DNA of 7,001 nucleotides from Armatimonadota bacterium (GTDB lineage: Bacteria; Actinomycetota; Acidimicrobiia; Spongiisociales; UBA5794): NCBI GenBank assembly GCA_008501565.1, contig QQUL01000312.1, forward strand, positions 1 through 7,001. Direction: 5' to 3'. Of this stretch, positions 1-6,368 are shown one piece after another. The translations under genes were made by a program, and so were the position numbers. Numbering within the stretch: the stretch's first letter is position 1; every line of letters starts with the position of its first letter. A model generated the notes under the pieces. The model ran no database searches. It saw only the letters and a list, made by a program, of their open reading frames with translations, and was not told where the DNA came from.

Positions 1-1032
1 CTTCCCAAGGCTGTCCTTCATGAGCACCTCGACGGTGGGCTTCGCGTAGAAACGATTCTCGAAATCGCCGATGAAACCGGCTACCGGGATCTTCCGAGCT
101 ACGACATTGACGAACTCCGCGCCTGGTTTCATCAGGGACGCTCTGGCTCCCTTGAACGATATCTCGAACCGTTCGTACACACGATCGCGGTGATGCAGAC
201 ACAGGATGCAATCAGTCGGATCGCATATGAATCCGCGAGGGACCTCGCGGAGGACGGCGTTGCGTACGCCGAGATCCGTTTCGCACCGTCGCTCAACATG
301 GCGGGTGGCCTGTCGCGGGAGGCAGTGCTTGAAGCGGCGCACGACGGCTACCAACGCGGCATGGCAACCGGCGACATCACCATCGGTGGCACGATTGTGT
401 GTGCCATGCGTCAGGACACAGACAGCGCCGAGGTGGCGCGTGCGGCAGCAGCCTCAATGCACATGGGAGTCATCGGTTTCGACCTTGCCGGCCCAGAGGC
501 CGGGTTCCCGGCAGATGACCATCTGGAAGCATGCCGAATTGTTCGAGAAGCCGGGCTGGGGCTCACCATTCACGGTGGTGAAGGGGACGGAGCACATTCA
601 ATGTGGCGTGCAATCGCCCTGTGCGGCGCGATGCGGATCGGGCATGGTGTCCATGTGGCAGATGACACAGATTTCGATGGCACCGAGATGTCGCATCTTG
701 GCCCGTTTGCTCGCAGCGTACGGGATCACCGGGTGCCACTCGAGGTGGCCATCTCGTCGAATATTCATACATCGGCGTACGCCTCAGCAGACGTACATCC
801 CTTCGGGGCCCTCTACCGGAACGGCTTCAACGTCTCGATCAATACGGACAATCGATTGATGTCCGGCGTGACGGTTTCGAGCGAGTATGCGCTCGCCTCC
901 GAGGCATTCGGACTCAGTGTGGACGACTTGGAACGAATCACCGTGAACGCCATTGAGGCAGGGTTCGGTGACTATCGAGAGCGCAGTCGCATCATCGAAG
1001 ACGTCGTACGACCTGCATACCGAGCCATCTAG
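1..1032 (+). CDS. add: Adenosine deaminase, 5' end outside window
   Basis: Catalyses hydrolytic deamination of adenosine and deoxyadenosine to inosine and deoxyinosine in cytosolic purine salvage. The frame is open from base 1, so the start codon lies upstream; 343 residues are visible and probably only a few to about 15 N-terminal residues are missing (family about 340-370). Visible sites, counted from the first residue here: LHEHLDGGLR gives zinc ligands His7 and His9; TIHGGEGDG gives ligand His191 and catalytic Glu194; RIGHGV gives His215; SINTDNRLMSG gives ligand Asp283. The block SGSLERYLEPF and the NTDNRLMSG ending are typical of actinobacterial Add. Two loops depart from the common form: HGGE instead of HAGE, and AISSN instead of CPSSN; neither removes a metal ligand or the catalytic Glu. 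The TAG stop overlaps that of the convergent hydrolase gene. Identification is firm; exact substrate range is inferred from family. Confidence 0.95.
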   Translation, partial: LPKAVLHEHLDGGLRVETILEIADETGYRDLPSYDIDELRAWFHQGRSGSLERYLEPFVHTIAVMQTQDAISRIAYESARDLAEDGVAYAEIRFAPSLNMAGGLSREAVLEAAHDGYQRGMATGDITIGGTIVCAMRQDTDSAEVARAAAASMHMGVIGFDLAGPEAGFPADDHLEACRIVREAGLGLTIHGGEGDGAHSMWRAIALCGAMRIGHGVHVADDTDFDGTEMSHLGPFARSVRDHRVPLEVAISSNIHTSAYASADVHPFGALYRNGFNVSINTDNRLMSGVTVSSEYALASEAFGLSVDDLERITVNAIEAGFGDYRERSRIIEDVVRPAYRAI

Positions 1033-1859
1033 AAGAGCTTCGCCTCGATCCAGTCGCCAACGTCACCGACTACCTGGGCGCCCTCCGGCTCGAAGTGCAA
1101 CTCGTGGCGAAGACCCGGATACACCTTCCGTTCGACGCTGACGGACTTCGCAAGCGATGCACTCGCAGCGGTCGGTACCAAGGTGTCGTCCGCTCCGTGA
1201 ATCACCAGGGTTGGGATCATGATCCGTCCGGTGTTCGGTGCGAGACGGGCTTGCTCCGCGAACACGACCTTTCCGAGACCAATGGTGCCCATCTGCTGCA
1301 CCAACGGATCATCGGAATACGCTTCGCCCACCTTCGGATCCCGCGAAAGCTGCTCACCGGCGATGGGGGTCTTCATCATCATCTTTGGGGCAACTCCACC
1401 AATGAGCTTGGCAGCTGCCCGCTTGACGGCAGGGGTACCGTCTCCGAGGGCAGGAGCGCTCAACACGGCGATGTTGGGCACCGGTTTGCAAGCGTCAATG
1501 AGGTAACTCGCTGCGATGAGTCCGCCCATCGAGTGCCCGTACAGCACCCAGGGTCGACCGGTGCTCGCGGACGTTGCGGCAGCAATCTCGGAAACATCCG
1601 ATGTGAACTGGTCGAACGAGTCGAGATGCATCCGATCGCCGCCCGATTGCCCATGGCCGCGGAGGTCATACGCCGTGACTCTGGCTCCCCTGCCAGCAAG
1701 CTCGGTGAAGCGTTGGATCCAGCGACCGCTGTGTTCTCCGAGTCCGTGAACATGGAGTAGGTCGTAGCGAGGGTTCGGGCCCGAAACTGTGACGGTGAAC
1801 AGGTCGGTGCCATCCGTGGTTGTGAAGGTGCCTTCGATTGGTGGTTTGATGGAATCCAT
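1029..1859 (-). CDS. Alpha/beta hydrolase, monoacylglycerol lipase-like
   Basis: A 276-residue serine hydrolase of the Hydrolase_4 / monoacylglycerol lipase-lysophospholipase group, expected to cleave carboxylic esters of small or lipid substrates. Visible landmarks: oxyanion region HGLGEH (38-43), YDLRGHGQSGG (64-74), nucleophile elbow GHSMGG with Ser110, HGADDTLVP with likely catalytic Asp225, and PGLRHELHFE with catalytic His252. Length is normal for the family. The ATG at 1859 is chosen over the in-frame ATG at 1910 because AGGAGG lies 7 bases upstream of it; the longer start would also run into the preceding gene. No signal peptide or membrane segment is seen, so it is probably cytoplasmic. 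It is the last gene of the minus-strand run, 20 bases after the 189-residue protein gene, suggesting co-transcription. The natural substrate cannot be read from the sequence; a peptidase or another esterase are alternatives. Confidence 0.9.
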   Translation of the reverse strand: MDSIKPPIEGTFTTTDGTDLFTVTVSGPNPRYDLLHVHGLGEHSGRWIQRFTELAGRGARVTAYDLRGHGQSGGDRMHLDSFDQFTSDVSEIAAATSASTGRPWVLYGHSMGGLIAASYLIDACKPVPNIAVLSAPALGDGTPAVKRAAAKLIGGVAPKMMMKTPIAGEQLSRDPKVGEAYSDDPLVQQMGTIGLGKVVFAEQARLAPNTGRIMIPTLVIHGADDTLVPTAASASLAKSVSVERKVYPGLRHELHFEPEGAQVVGDVGDWIEAKLF

Positions 1860-1866
1860 CCGTATG

Positions 1867-1872
1867 CCTCCT
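1867..1872 (-). promoter_or_regulatory. Shine-Dalgarno of the hydrolase gene
   Basis: The minus strand reads AGGAGG, 7 bases before the ATG at 1859. It is a full consensus site and fixes the start of the hydrolase 17 codons inside the longest open frame. It lies in the 20-base gap after the stop of the upstream gene, so the hydrolase has its own ribosome entry rather than depending on overlap coupling. Confidence 0.85.
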
Positions 1873-1879
1873 GGATCGG

Positions 1880-2449
1880 TCAGTGCTGAGAGGCGTGATC
1901 GGTGAGCCACCCTCGTACGTCATCAGCATATGCATCGCGCTGCTGCCACGAGTCAGGGCCAAGCGTGATCTGGATACCGCCGGGAAACTCCCCAAGGCGC
2001 CGGGGTACGGCTTCTACCCCCGACGGGAGATCGCCGACGGGGTTCCGTGGCGTGAGCAGGATTGCCCGTGGTGTCTCCGATGGTGCGGCACGAATGACCC
2101 GTCGGATCTGTTCAAGGGAGCGAATGAATCGATCGAACCACGGCTGCATCTCCTCAAGAAGGGCAACGTCGGTTGCCTCTCCCCTCGCAAGGACTTCTTG
2201 CGAATGTGGTTCCGGGGCGAGCCGACGATCCCACCGTACGACATGACCGGCTTGCAAAGGCTCGAGCCTTCCGGCGAGATTCGGCCACTCTCGCACGGCC
2301 CGCTGGTCCTCTGCCAACGGGATCGGCACCGGTATGCCACGAATGTGAGGGATCTCGAGGGACGGGTGCGGCGTGAATCCAAGATCGTCAGACAGAGTCT
2401 CGTCAGCGAGGCGTGACCACCACGTAGTTTGTGCACGGAGACCGGTCAT
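1880..2449 (-). CDS. Hypothetical protein, 189 residues
   Basis: I do not recognise this protein. It is 189 residues, soluble-looking, with no signal peptide, membrane helix or cysteine cluster. The N-terminal part is proline- and tryptophan-rich (WWSRLADETL near residue 10, then PSLEIPHIRGIPVPIPLAEDQ at about 29-49). A charged helical stretch follows around 95-120 (LLEEMQPWFDRFIRSLEQIRR), and the C-terminal part carries GGIQITLGPDSW and DAYADDVRGWL. Support for its being a real gene: it fills the gap between sulfatase and hydrolase on the same strand, has a GGAGAGGG ribosome site 10 bases before the ATG, and ends 20 bases before the hydrolase start. The opposite strand also carries a long open frame (1883-2416), but that one has no such context. 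Its place suggests a role linked to the sulfatase or hydrolase; this is inference only. Confidence 0.72.
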   Translation of the reverse strand: MTGLRAQTTWWSRLADETLSDDLGFTPHPSLEIPHIRGIPVPIPLAEDQRAVREWPNLAGRLEPLQAGHVVRWDRRLAPEPHSQEVLARGEATDVALLEEMQPWFDRFIRSLEQIRRVIRAAPSETPRAILLTPRNPVGDLPSGVEAVPRRLGEFPGGIQITLGPDSWQQRDAYADDVRGWLTDHASQH

Positions 2450-2455
2450 GCGTCA

Positions 2456-2474
2456 GTAGCCCTCTCCGGGCTAC
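2456..2474 (-). promoter_or_regulatory. Perfect hairpin displaying the Shine-Dalgarno of the 189-residue gene
   Basis: On the minus strand GTAGCCC (2474-2468), loop GGAGA (2467-2463) and GGGCTAC (2462-2456) form a perfect 7-bp stem with a 5-base loop. The loop plus the start of the 3' arm is the GGAGAGGG ribosome-binding site of the next gene (bases 2460-2467), 10 bases from its ATG at 2449. The stem begins 39 bases after the sulfatase stop. There is no run of T after it on either strand, so an intrinsic terminator is unlikely. It could tune translation of the downstream gene, or stabilise the 3' end of the sulfatase message after processing. The pairing is seen directly; the function is inferred. 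Confidence 0.5.
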
Positions 2475-2513
2475 CGCATGAAATCATCGTGTCCGTCCTG
2501 GTTGCCGGTGTGA

Positions 2514-4889
2514 CTACTGAAGCGACATGGCGATACGCAGGCGTTCATCGGGATCGATGAAGTGGTCGTGGTTGTCGTCGCCAAGGTCAATCTGCACCCA
2601 CTCGATCTTGCCGCTGAATTTGCTGGTCTCGGCTGTGTAGTCCGGTGACACGGTGGTGCCGGATTCGCATCCGATATCAGTCGTTTCGTCGGCTGAGAAG
2701 ATCATGGGATGCGTTGCCTCGGCCCGTCCCGTCCCCACCGCATCACCGTCGTAGTAGAGCGTCACGTCGCCCCCTTTGGCGAGACCTCCTCCGTCATAGG
2801 CGAACTCCATCCGTACCTGATGGTCGCCCTCAGGAGCCACAGAGTCTGCTTCCGTGTGGAAGTCGTAGATGCCGAGCACGTTGTAGACGAATTTCATCTT
2901 GCCGTCCTTGAAGTACACGGTCCAGCCACCGAAGCGCCCGCCCTGGGCGATGATGACGCCTTCAGCACCGCCCGGTGGAATGGTGACGTTGGCCGTGACG
3001 GAGAACGATTTGTTCTTGATATTGAGGACGCTGTTCTCCGACAGTCGGCTCATACCGGGAAAGAACAACTGCGATGTTCCGTGCACGAGCGTCGGTCGTC
3101 CGGCAGATTCGGGATCTACACGCTCGCCTGATCGATCGTCAATGGGCAGCACGTTGTACTTGGTTGCCTCGATGAGCCACAGGCGCTGGAGCTTGGCCAG
3201 CATGTCAGGCATCTCGGCGGACAGGTCGTTCGCCTGGCTCCAGTCGGTGCTCCCGTCGTAGAGCTCCCAGATGTCTTCATCAAACGGAGGAACCGTTGCG
3301 CCCTGCAGCTCCCACGGCGTGCGGTGCTTGGTGACGGCGCTCCACCCCTTGAAGTAGATGCCTCGGTTTCCGAACATCTCGAAGTACTGGAGATCATGCC
3401 TTTCGGGTTCGTCGGGCTGATCGAACGTGTACAGCATGCTGGTCCCCTCCATCGGGGACTGCTGGACACCGTTGACCGAGGTCGGCTCGGGCAACCCGGC
3501 TGCTTCGAGAATCGTTGGTGCGATGTCGATGCAGTGTGTGAACTGCTCGCGGAGCCCACCCTTCTCCTTGATGCCGTTCGGCCAGTGGACGATGGTGCCG
3601 TTCCGTGTGCCACCCCAATGCGATGCCACCTGCTTCGTCCACTGGAGTGGACTGTTCATCGCCCAGGCCCACCCGACCGCGTAATGGTTGTAGGAACTCG
3701 GTGAACCGAATTCATCCATCTTGGACAGCATGAACTCGGGTGTCTCCAGAGCGGCCATACCGTTGAAGTTCGCCATCTCGTTGAACGCACCGTTGAAGGT
3801 TCCTTCCGCGGACGCGCCATTGTCACCGATGATGTAATAGATGATCGTGTTGTCGAGAACTCCGAGGTCGTCAATGGCGTCGATCACTCGTCCAACGTGG
3901 TGATCGGTGTGCTCAAGGAACCCGGCATACACCTCCATCTCGCGTTCGAGAACGGGTTTGAGTTCGTCTGGCATGTCATCCCACGCGGGGATCTCGGCGT
4001 GTCTGGCGGTCAACTCGGCGTCTGGGGGGATGATGCCCATTTCCTTCTGCCGCTTGAATGTGGCCTCGCGCTGGGCGTCCCAGCCGCCAGCAAACTTGCC
4101 TTTGTACTTTTCTGGCCACTCTGGCGGAACGTGATGTGGTGCATGGGTTGCTCCCGGGGCAAAGTACATGAAGAAGGGCTTGTCTGGCATCAAAGCCTTC
4201 TGCTGATGCACCCAAGTGATCGCTTGGTTTGCGAGGTCCTCGGTGAGGTGATAACCCTCCTCAGGAGTTGCAGGTGGCTCTACAGGCGTGGTTCCGTCGT
4301 ACAACGCCGGATCCCATTGGTTGTTCTCGCCGCCGATAAACCCATAGAACTTCTCGAACCCTCCACCCGCTGACGGCCATGCATCGAACGGACCCATGGG
4401 CGATGATTGCCAGACAGGAACTTCGTGACACTTGCCGAACTGCGCCGTCGAATACCCGTTGAGCTTGAGCGTCATGGCGAGAGGAGCCTTCGTGTTCGGC
4501 CGAACCGAACTGTTCCCCGGAGCGGAGGTCGCCGTCTCGGTGATGGAGCCCATCGCAACCGAGTGATGATTTCGACCCGTCAGGAGCGCCTGGCGCGTCG
4601 GGGCGCACAGGGCGGTCGTATGGAACCTGTTGAACTTCAAGCCACCCGCTGCCAGCTTCTCGGCGTTGGGGGTACTGCATGGTCCACCGAACGCGCTCGA
4701 GGCGCCGAACCCCACATCGTCGAGAAGGATCACAAGCACATTTGGTGCACCGTCCGGGGGTAGCAGAGGCTCGATCGGCGGATAGGTGGTGTCCGGATCC
4801 TTTGCGTCGTATGTGGTCAGCCCGAAGCCGGGCCGATCGGGAATCGGCAGCTGAGAGCGAGAATGGCGGTCTGGACGCGTCGGGGACAT
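2514..4889 (-). CDS. Sulfatase, AtsA-like arylsulfatase family
   Basis: A 791-residue type I sulfatase, hydrolysing a sulfate ester; the size matches mycobacterial AtsA-like arylsulfatases. In order: NVLVILLDDVG with metal ligands Asp57 and Asp58; ALCAPTRQALLTGR, where Cys95 of the CxPxR site should become formylglycine; FGKCHEVP with Lys153 and His155; GATHAPHH with His249; GDNGA with metal ligands Asp356 and Asn357; WTKQVASHWGG with Lys419. These are the usual sulfatase active-site residues and all are present. From about residue 626 to 771 a beta-rich domain resembles concanavalin A/LamG-like folds, followed by an EF-hand-like loop. No signal peptide is visible, suggesting a cytoplasmic enzyme. 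The ATG at 4889 is preferred to the in-frame ATG at 5102 because AAGGAG sits 9 bases before it and the longer form would overlap the maturase by 146 bases with unlikely sequence. The maturase gene ends 67 bases upstream, so both are probably co-transcribed. The substrate is unknown. Confidence 0.94.
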   Translation of the reverse strand: MSPTRPDRHSRSQLPIPDRPGFGLTTYDAKDPDTTYPPIEPLLPPDGAPNVLVILLDDVGFGASSAFGGPCSTPNAEKLAAGGLKFNRFHTTALCAPTRQALLTGRNHHSVAMGSITETATSAPGNSSVRPNTKAPLAMTLKLNGYSTAQFGKCHEVPVWQSSPMGPFDAWPSAGGGFEKFYGFIGGENNQWDPALYDGTTPVEPPATPEEGYHLTEDLANQAITWVHQQKALMPDKPFFMYFAPGATHAPHHVPPEWPEKYKGKFAGGWDAQREATFKRQKEMGIIPPDAELTARHAEIPAWDDMPDELKPVLEREMEVYAGFLEHTDHHVGRVIDAIDDLGVLDNTIIYYIIGDNGASAEGTFNGAFNEMANFNGMAALETPEFMLSKMDEFGSPSSYNHYAVGWAWAMNSPLQWTKQVASHWGGTRNGTIVHWPNGIKEKGGLREQFTHCIDIAPTILEAAGLPEPTSVNGVQQSPMEGTSMLYTFDQPDEPERHDLQYFEMFGNRGIYFKGWSAVTKHRTPWELQGATVPPFDEDIWELYDGSTDWSQANDLSAEMPDMLAKLQRLWLIEATKYNVLPIDDRSGERVDPESAGRPTLVHGTSQLFFPGMSRLSENSVLNIKNKSFSVTANVTIPPGGAEGVIIAQGGRFGGWTVYFKDGKMKFVYNVLGIYDFHTEADSVAPEGDHQVRMEFAYDGGGLAKGGDVTLYYDGDAVGTGRAEATHPMIFSADETTDIGCESGTTVSPDYTAETSKFSGKIEWVQIDLGDDNHDHFIDPDERLRIAMSLQ

Positions 4890-4898
4890 TGGAACCCA

Positions 4899-4904
4899 CT
4901 CCTT
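4899..4904 (-). promoter_or_regulatory. Shine-Dalgarno of the sulfatase gene
   Basis: The minus strand reads AAGGAG, 9 bases before the ATG at 4889. This decides the start: the frame stays open for another 71 codons upstream into the 3' end of the maturase gene, but that extension lacks sulfatase-like sequence. Confidence 0.8.
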
Positions 4905-4956
4905 GTTCGGCTCTTCTTTTCGCACATTACCCGGGTGTGAACCAGTGCGGGCAGGA

Positions 4957-6306
4957 TCACGAACTTGTGGTGGCTCCGTGACACTTCTTGTATTTGCGGC
5001 CGCTGCTGCACGGACAGGCATCGTTCCGTCCAACGTCTGCGAACCGTGCCGCCTCTTCGCCTGCGAGGATCGCAGACAGCTCGGAAGGCGCCCGATTCGC
5101 ACGCAGGAGATCTGACATCATCCGCATGGGACGATCGACGTGGTTGAAAAAGATCTTGTAGCCGGCACACAGATAATTGAGCCCATCCTCCCCATCAGGT
5201 GTCTGGATGAAGCGGTTCTTGGGACACCCACCGTGGCAGGCGAACCGGACCTCACACGTCAGACAAAATGCAGGGAGTGAGTCCCGCTTCGCCAGCCCGA
5301 ACTCGATCTGTTGCGCGGATGCGACCAATTCGATCATCGGCGTGTCTTTGATGTTGCCGAGGAGATAATCAGGCTCGACGTAGTGATCACATGAATACAG
5401 ATCTCCGTTGTGCTCGAGGGCCACGGCAAGCCCGCATGTCTCGGAGAAGACGCACACAGCGCCGGGCTCCCCGTGCCAATTTGCCAACGCGGTGTCGAAG
5501 TGCTGCACGAAGACTTCACCGATGTCGGTTCGGACCCACTCGTCGAAGATGGTCGTCAGGAATCGACCGAACCTCTCGGCATCCACCGTGCGGTCTGTCA
5601 CGTGGTGGCCCTGTTGGATGTACAGCGGTCGCAGCTCGCCACGTTCGGTCCCCCAACCCCGATTTGCCAGGGGAAGCAGTGTCTCGGTGACCCGCTCCAC
5701 GATCGGTATGAACTGGATGAACCGCACACCCATGTCGTCACGGAAGAACCGATACACCTTCAACGCATGGTCGACATTGCCGGCGTGAACCGTGCACAGG
5801 ACGTTCACGTCGACGTCGCGGGCCTTCAACGCGTCGAAACCCCTCATCACTCGATCGAAGGAGCCTTGACCACGTTTGTCGACTCGATACATGTCATGGA
5901 GGTCTTTGGTGCCATCAACGGATATTCCGACGAGGAAATCGTTTTCCTTGAAGAAGCTGGCCCAGTCGTCGTTGATCAGGATGCCGTTCGTCTGGATCGT
6001 GTGTGAGATATGTTGACCGGGCTTGCGATACTTGTCGATCACCACCATCGCCCGTCGGAAGAAGTCGAGTCCCATCATCGTCGGCTCGCCCCCCTGCCAT
6101 GCAACGGTGACTTCGGGGGTGCGATGTGACTCCAGTAGTTGCTGGATGTAGGTCTCCAGGAGATCGTCCGCCATCCGGAACCGGTCTCCGGGATACAGCA
6201 TTTCCTTTGACAGGAAGAAGCAATACTCGCAGTCCAGATTGCAGATAGGTCCCGTCGGCTTTGCCAACACGTGGTAGGCCGCCGGTCCACCGGGCATTGT
6301 CAACAT
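4957..6306 (-). CDS. Radical SAM/SPASM anaerobic sulfatase-maturase-type enzyme with SEC-C tail
   Basis: A 449-residue enzyme expected to oxidise the active-site cysteine (or serine) of a sulfatase to formylglycine using S-adenosylmethionine and three [4Fe-4S] clusters. CNLDCEYC supplies the radical SAM cluster (Cys22, 26, 29), and QGGEPT (71-76) is the SAM-binding motif. The SPASM part has Cys285, 291, 306, 348, 351, 357, 361 and 380, with spacing very close to that of characterised anaerobic sulfatase maturases. Asp307 in SCDHY matches the catalytic base reported for that family. After residue 420 a GRNDACPCSSGRKYKKCH segment forms a SEC-C-type zinc site, an addition to the core. The gene lies directly upstream of a sulfatase with a CAPTR site, its likely client. 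GGAGGA lies 15 bases before the ATG at 6306; the ATG at 6297 (MPGGPAAYHVL) is a possible alternative start. An activator of another peptide substrate is a less likely alternative. Confidence 0.92.
   Translation of the reverse strand: MLTMPGGPAAYHVLAKPTGPICNLDCEYCFFLSKEMLYPGDRFRMADDLLETYIQQLLESHRTPEVTVAWQGGEPTMMGLDFFRRAMVVIDKYRKPGQHISHTIQTNGILINDDWASFFKENDFLVGISVDGTKDLHDMYRVDKRGQGSFDRVMRGFDALKARDVDVNVLCTVHAGNVDHALKVYRFFRDDMGVRFIQFIPIVERVTETLLPLANRGWGTERGELRPLYIQQGHHVTDRTVDAERFGRFLTTIFDEWVRTDIGEVFVQHFDTALANWHGEPGAVCVFSETCGLAVALEHNGDLYSCDHYVEPDYLLGNIKDTPMIELVASAQQIEFGLAKRDSLPAFCLTCEVRFACHGGCPKNRFIQTPDGEDGLNYLCAGYKIFFNHVDRPMRMMSDLLRANRAPSELSAILAGEEAARFADVGRNDACPCSSGRKYKKCHGATTSS
4975..5028 (-). 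other. SEC-C-type metal-binding tail of the maturase
   Basis: Residues 427-444 of the maturase read as the CxC...CH pattern of the SEC-C motif: Cys431, Cys433, Cys442 and His443, with SGRKYKK between. This motif binds zinc at the C-terminus of SecA and is attached to many unrelated proteins. Here it lies after the complete radical SAM and SPASM parts, so it is an appended module, possibly for docking to a partner or the ribosome/nascent chain. The motif is seen; its role here is inferred. Confidence 0.8.
5167..5454 (-). other. SPASM auxiliary-cluster region of the maturase
   Basis: Residues 285-380 hold eight cysteines in the order C-x5-C-x14-C-x41-C-x2-C-x5-C-x3-C-x18-C, the set that binds two auxiliary [4Fe-4S] clusters in anaerobic sulfatase maturases. 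None is missing, arguing for an active enzyme. Confidence 0.85.
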
Positions 6307-6311
6307 TTCAT
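6300..6311 (-). other. Possible three-codon leader micro-ORF (MKC) over the maturase start
   Basis: The minus strand reads ATG AAA TGT TGA from 6311 to 6300. Its ATG lies 10 bases after GGAGGA (6327-6322), a better spacing than the 15 bases to the annotated maturase ATG at 6306, which it overlaps in another frame. Its stop ends two bases before the next in-frame maturase ATG at 6297, allowing re-initiation there. Such a short frame can arise by chance, so this is only a candidate. Confidence 0.25.
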
Positions 6312-6368
6312 GCTCTGAACATCCTCCGACGTTTCGTCACGATCCACCGGTCGACTCATGTGCACAGT

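Noticed and set aside
1003..1012. 10-base palindrome GTCGTACGAC near the end of add
   Set aside because: Lies within codons for conserved-looking protein sequence, has no loop for a hairpin, and there is no partner copy in the window.
1860..1910. 17-codon upstream extension of the hydrolase frame
   Set aside because: AGGAGG is spaced correctly for the ATG at 1859, and the extension would overlap the previous gene.
1883..2416. 177-codon open frame on the plus strand opposite the 189-residue gene
   Set aside because: No good ribosome site or neighbouring plus-strand gene, and its translation looks like an antisense shadow; the minus-strand frame fits the spacing and ribosome site of the gene run.
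4261..4899. 212-codon open frame on the minus strand inside the sulfatase gene
   Set aside because: Out-of-frame shadow of the sulfatase N-terminal half, with no family-like motifs.
4921..4949. CGCAC...GTGCG pairing around an ACCCGGGT palindrome between maturase and sulfatase
   Set aside because: Only 5 bp with a long loop, and no T-run; too weak to call a terminator or riboswitch.
4890..5102. 71-codon N-terminal extension of the sulfatase frame
   Set aside because: It overlaps the 3' end of the maturase gene, encodes low-complexity arginine-rich sequence unlike sulfatases, and a good Shine-Dalgarno precedes the internal ATG at 4889.
6328..6338. GACG/CGTC mini-hairpin between gcvT and maturase
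   Set aside because: Four base pairs with a three-base loop and no T-run; expected by chance in this composition.
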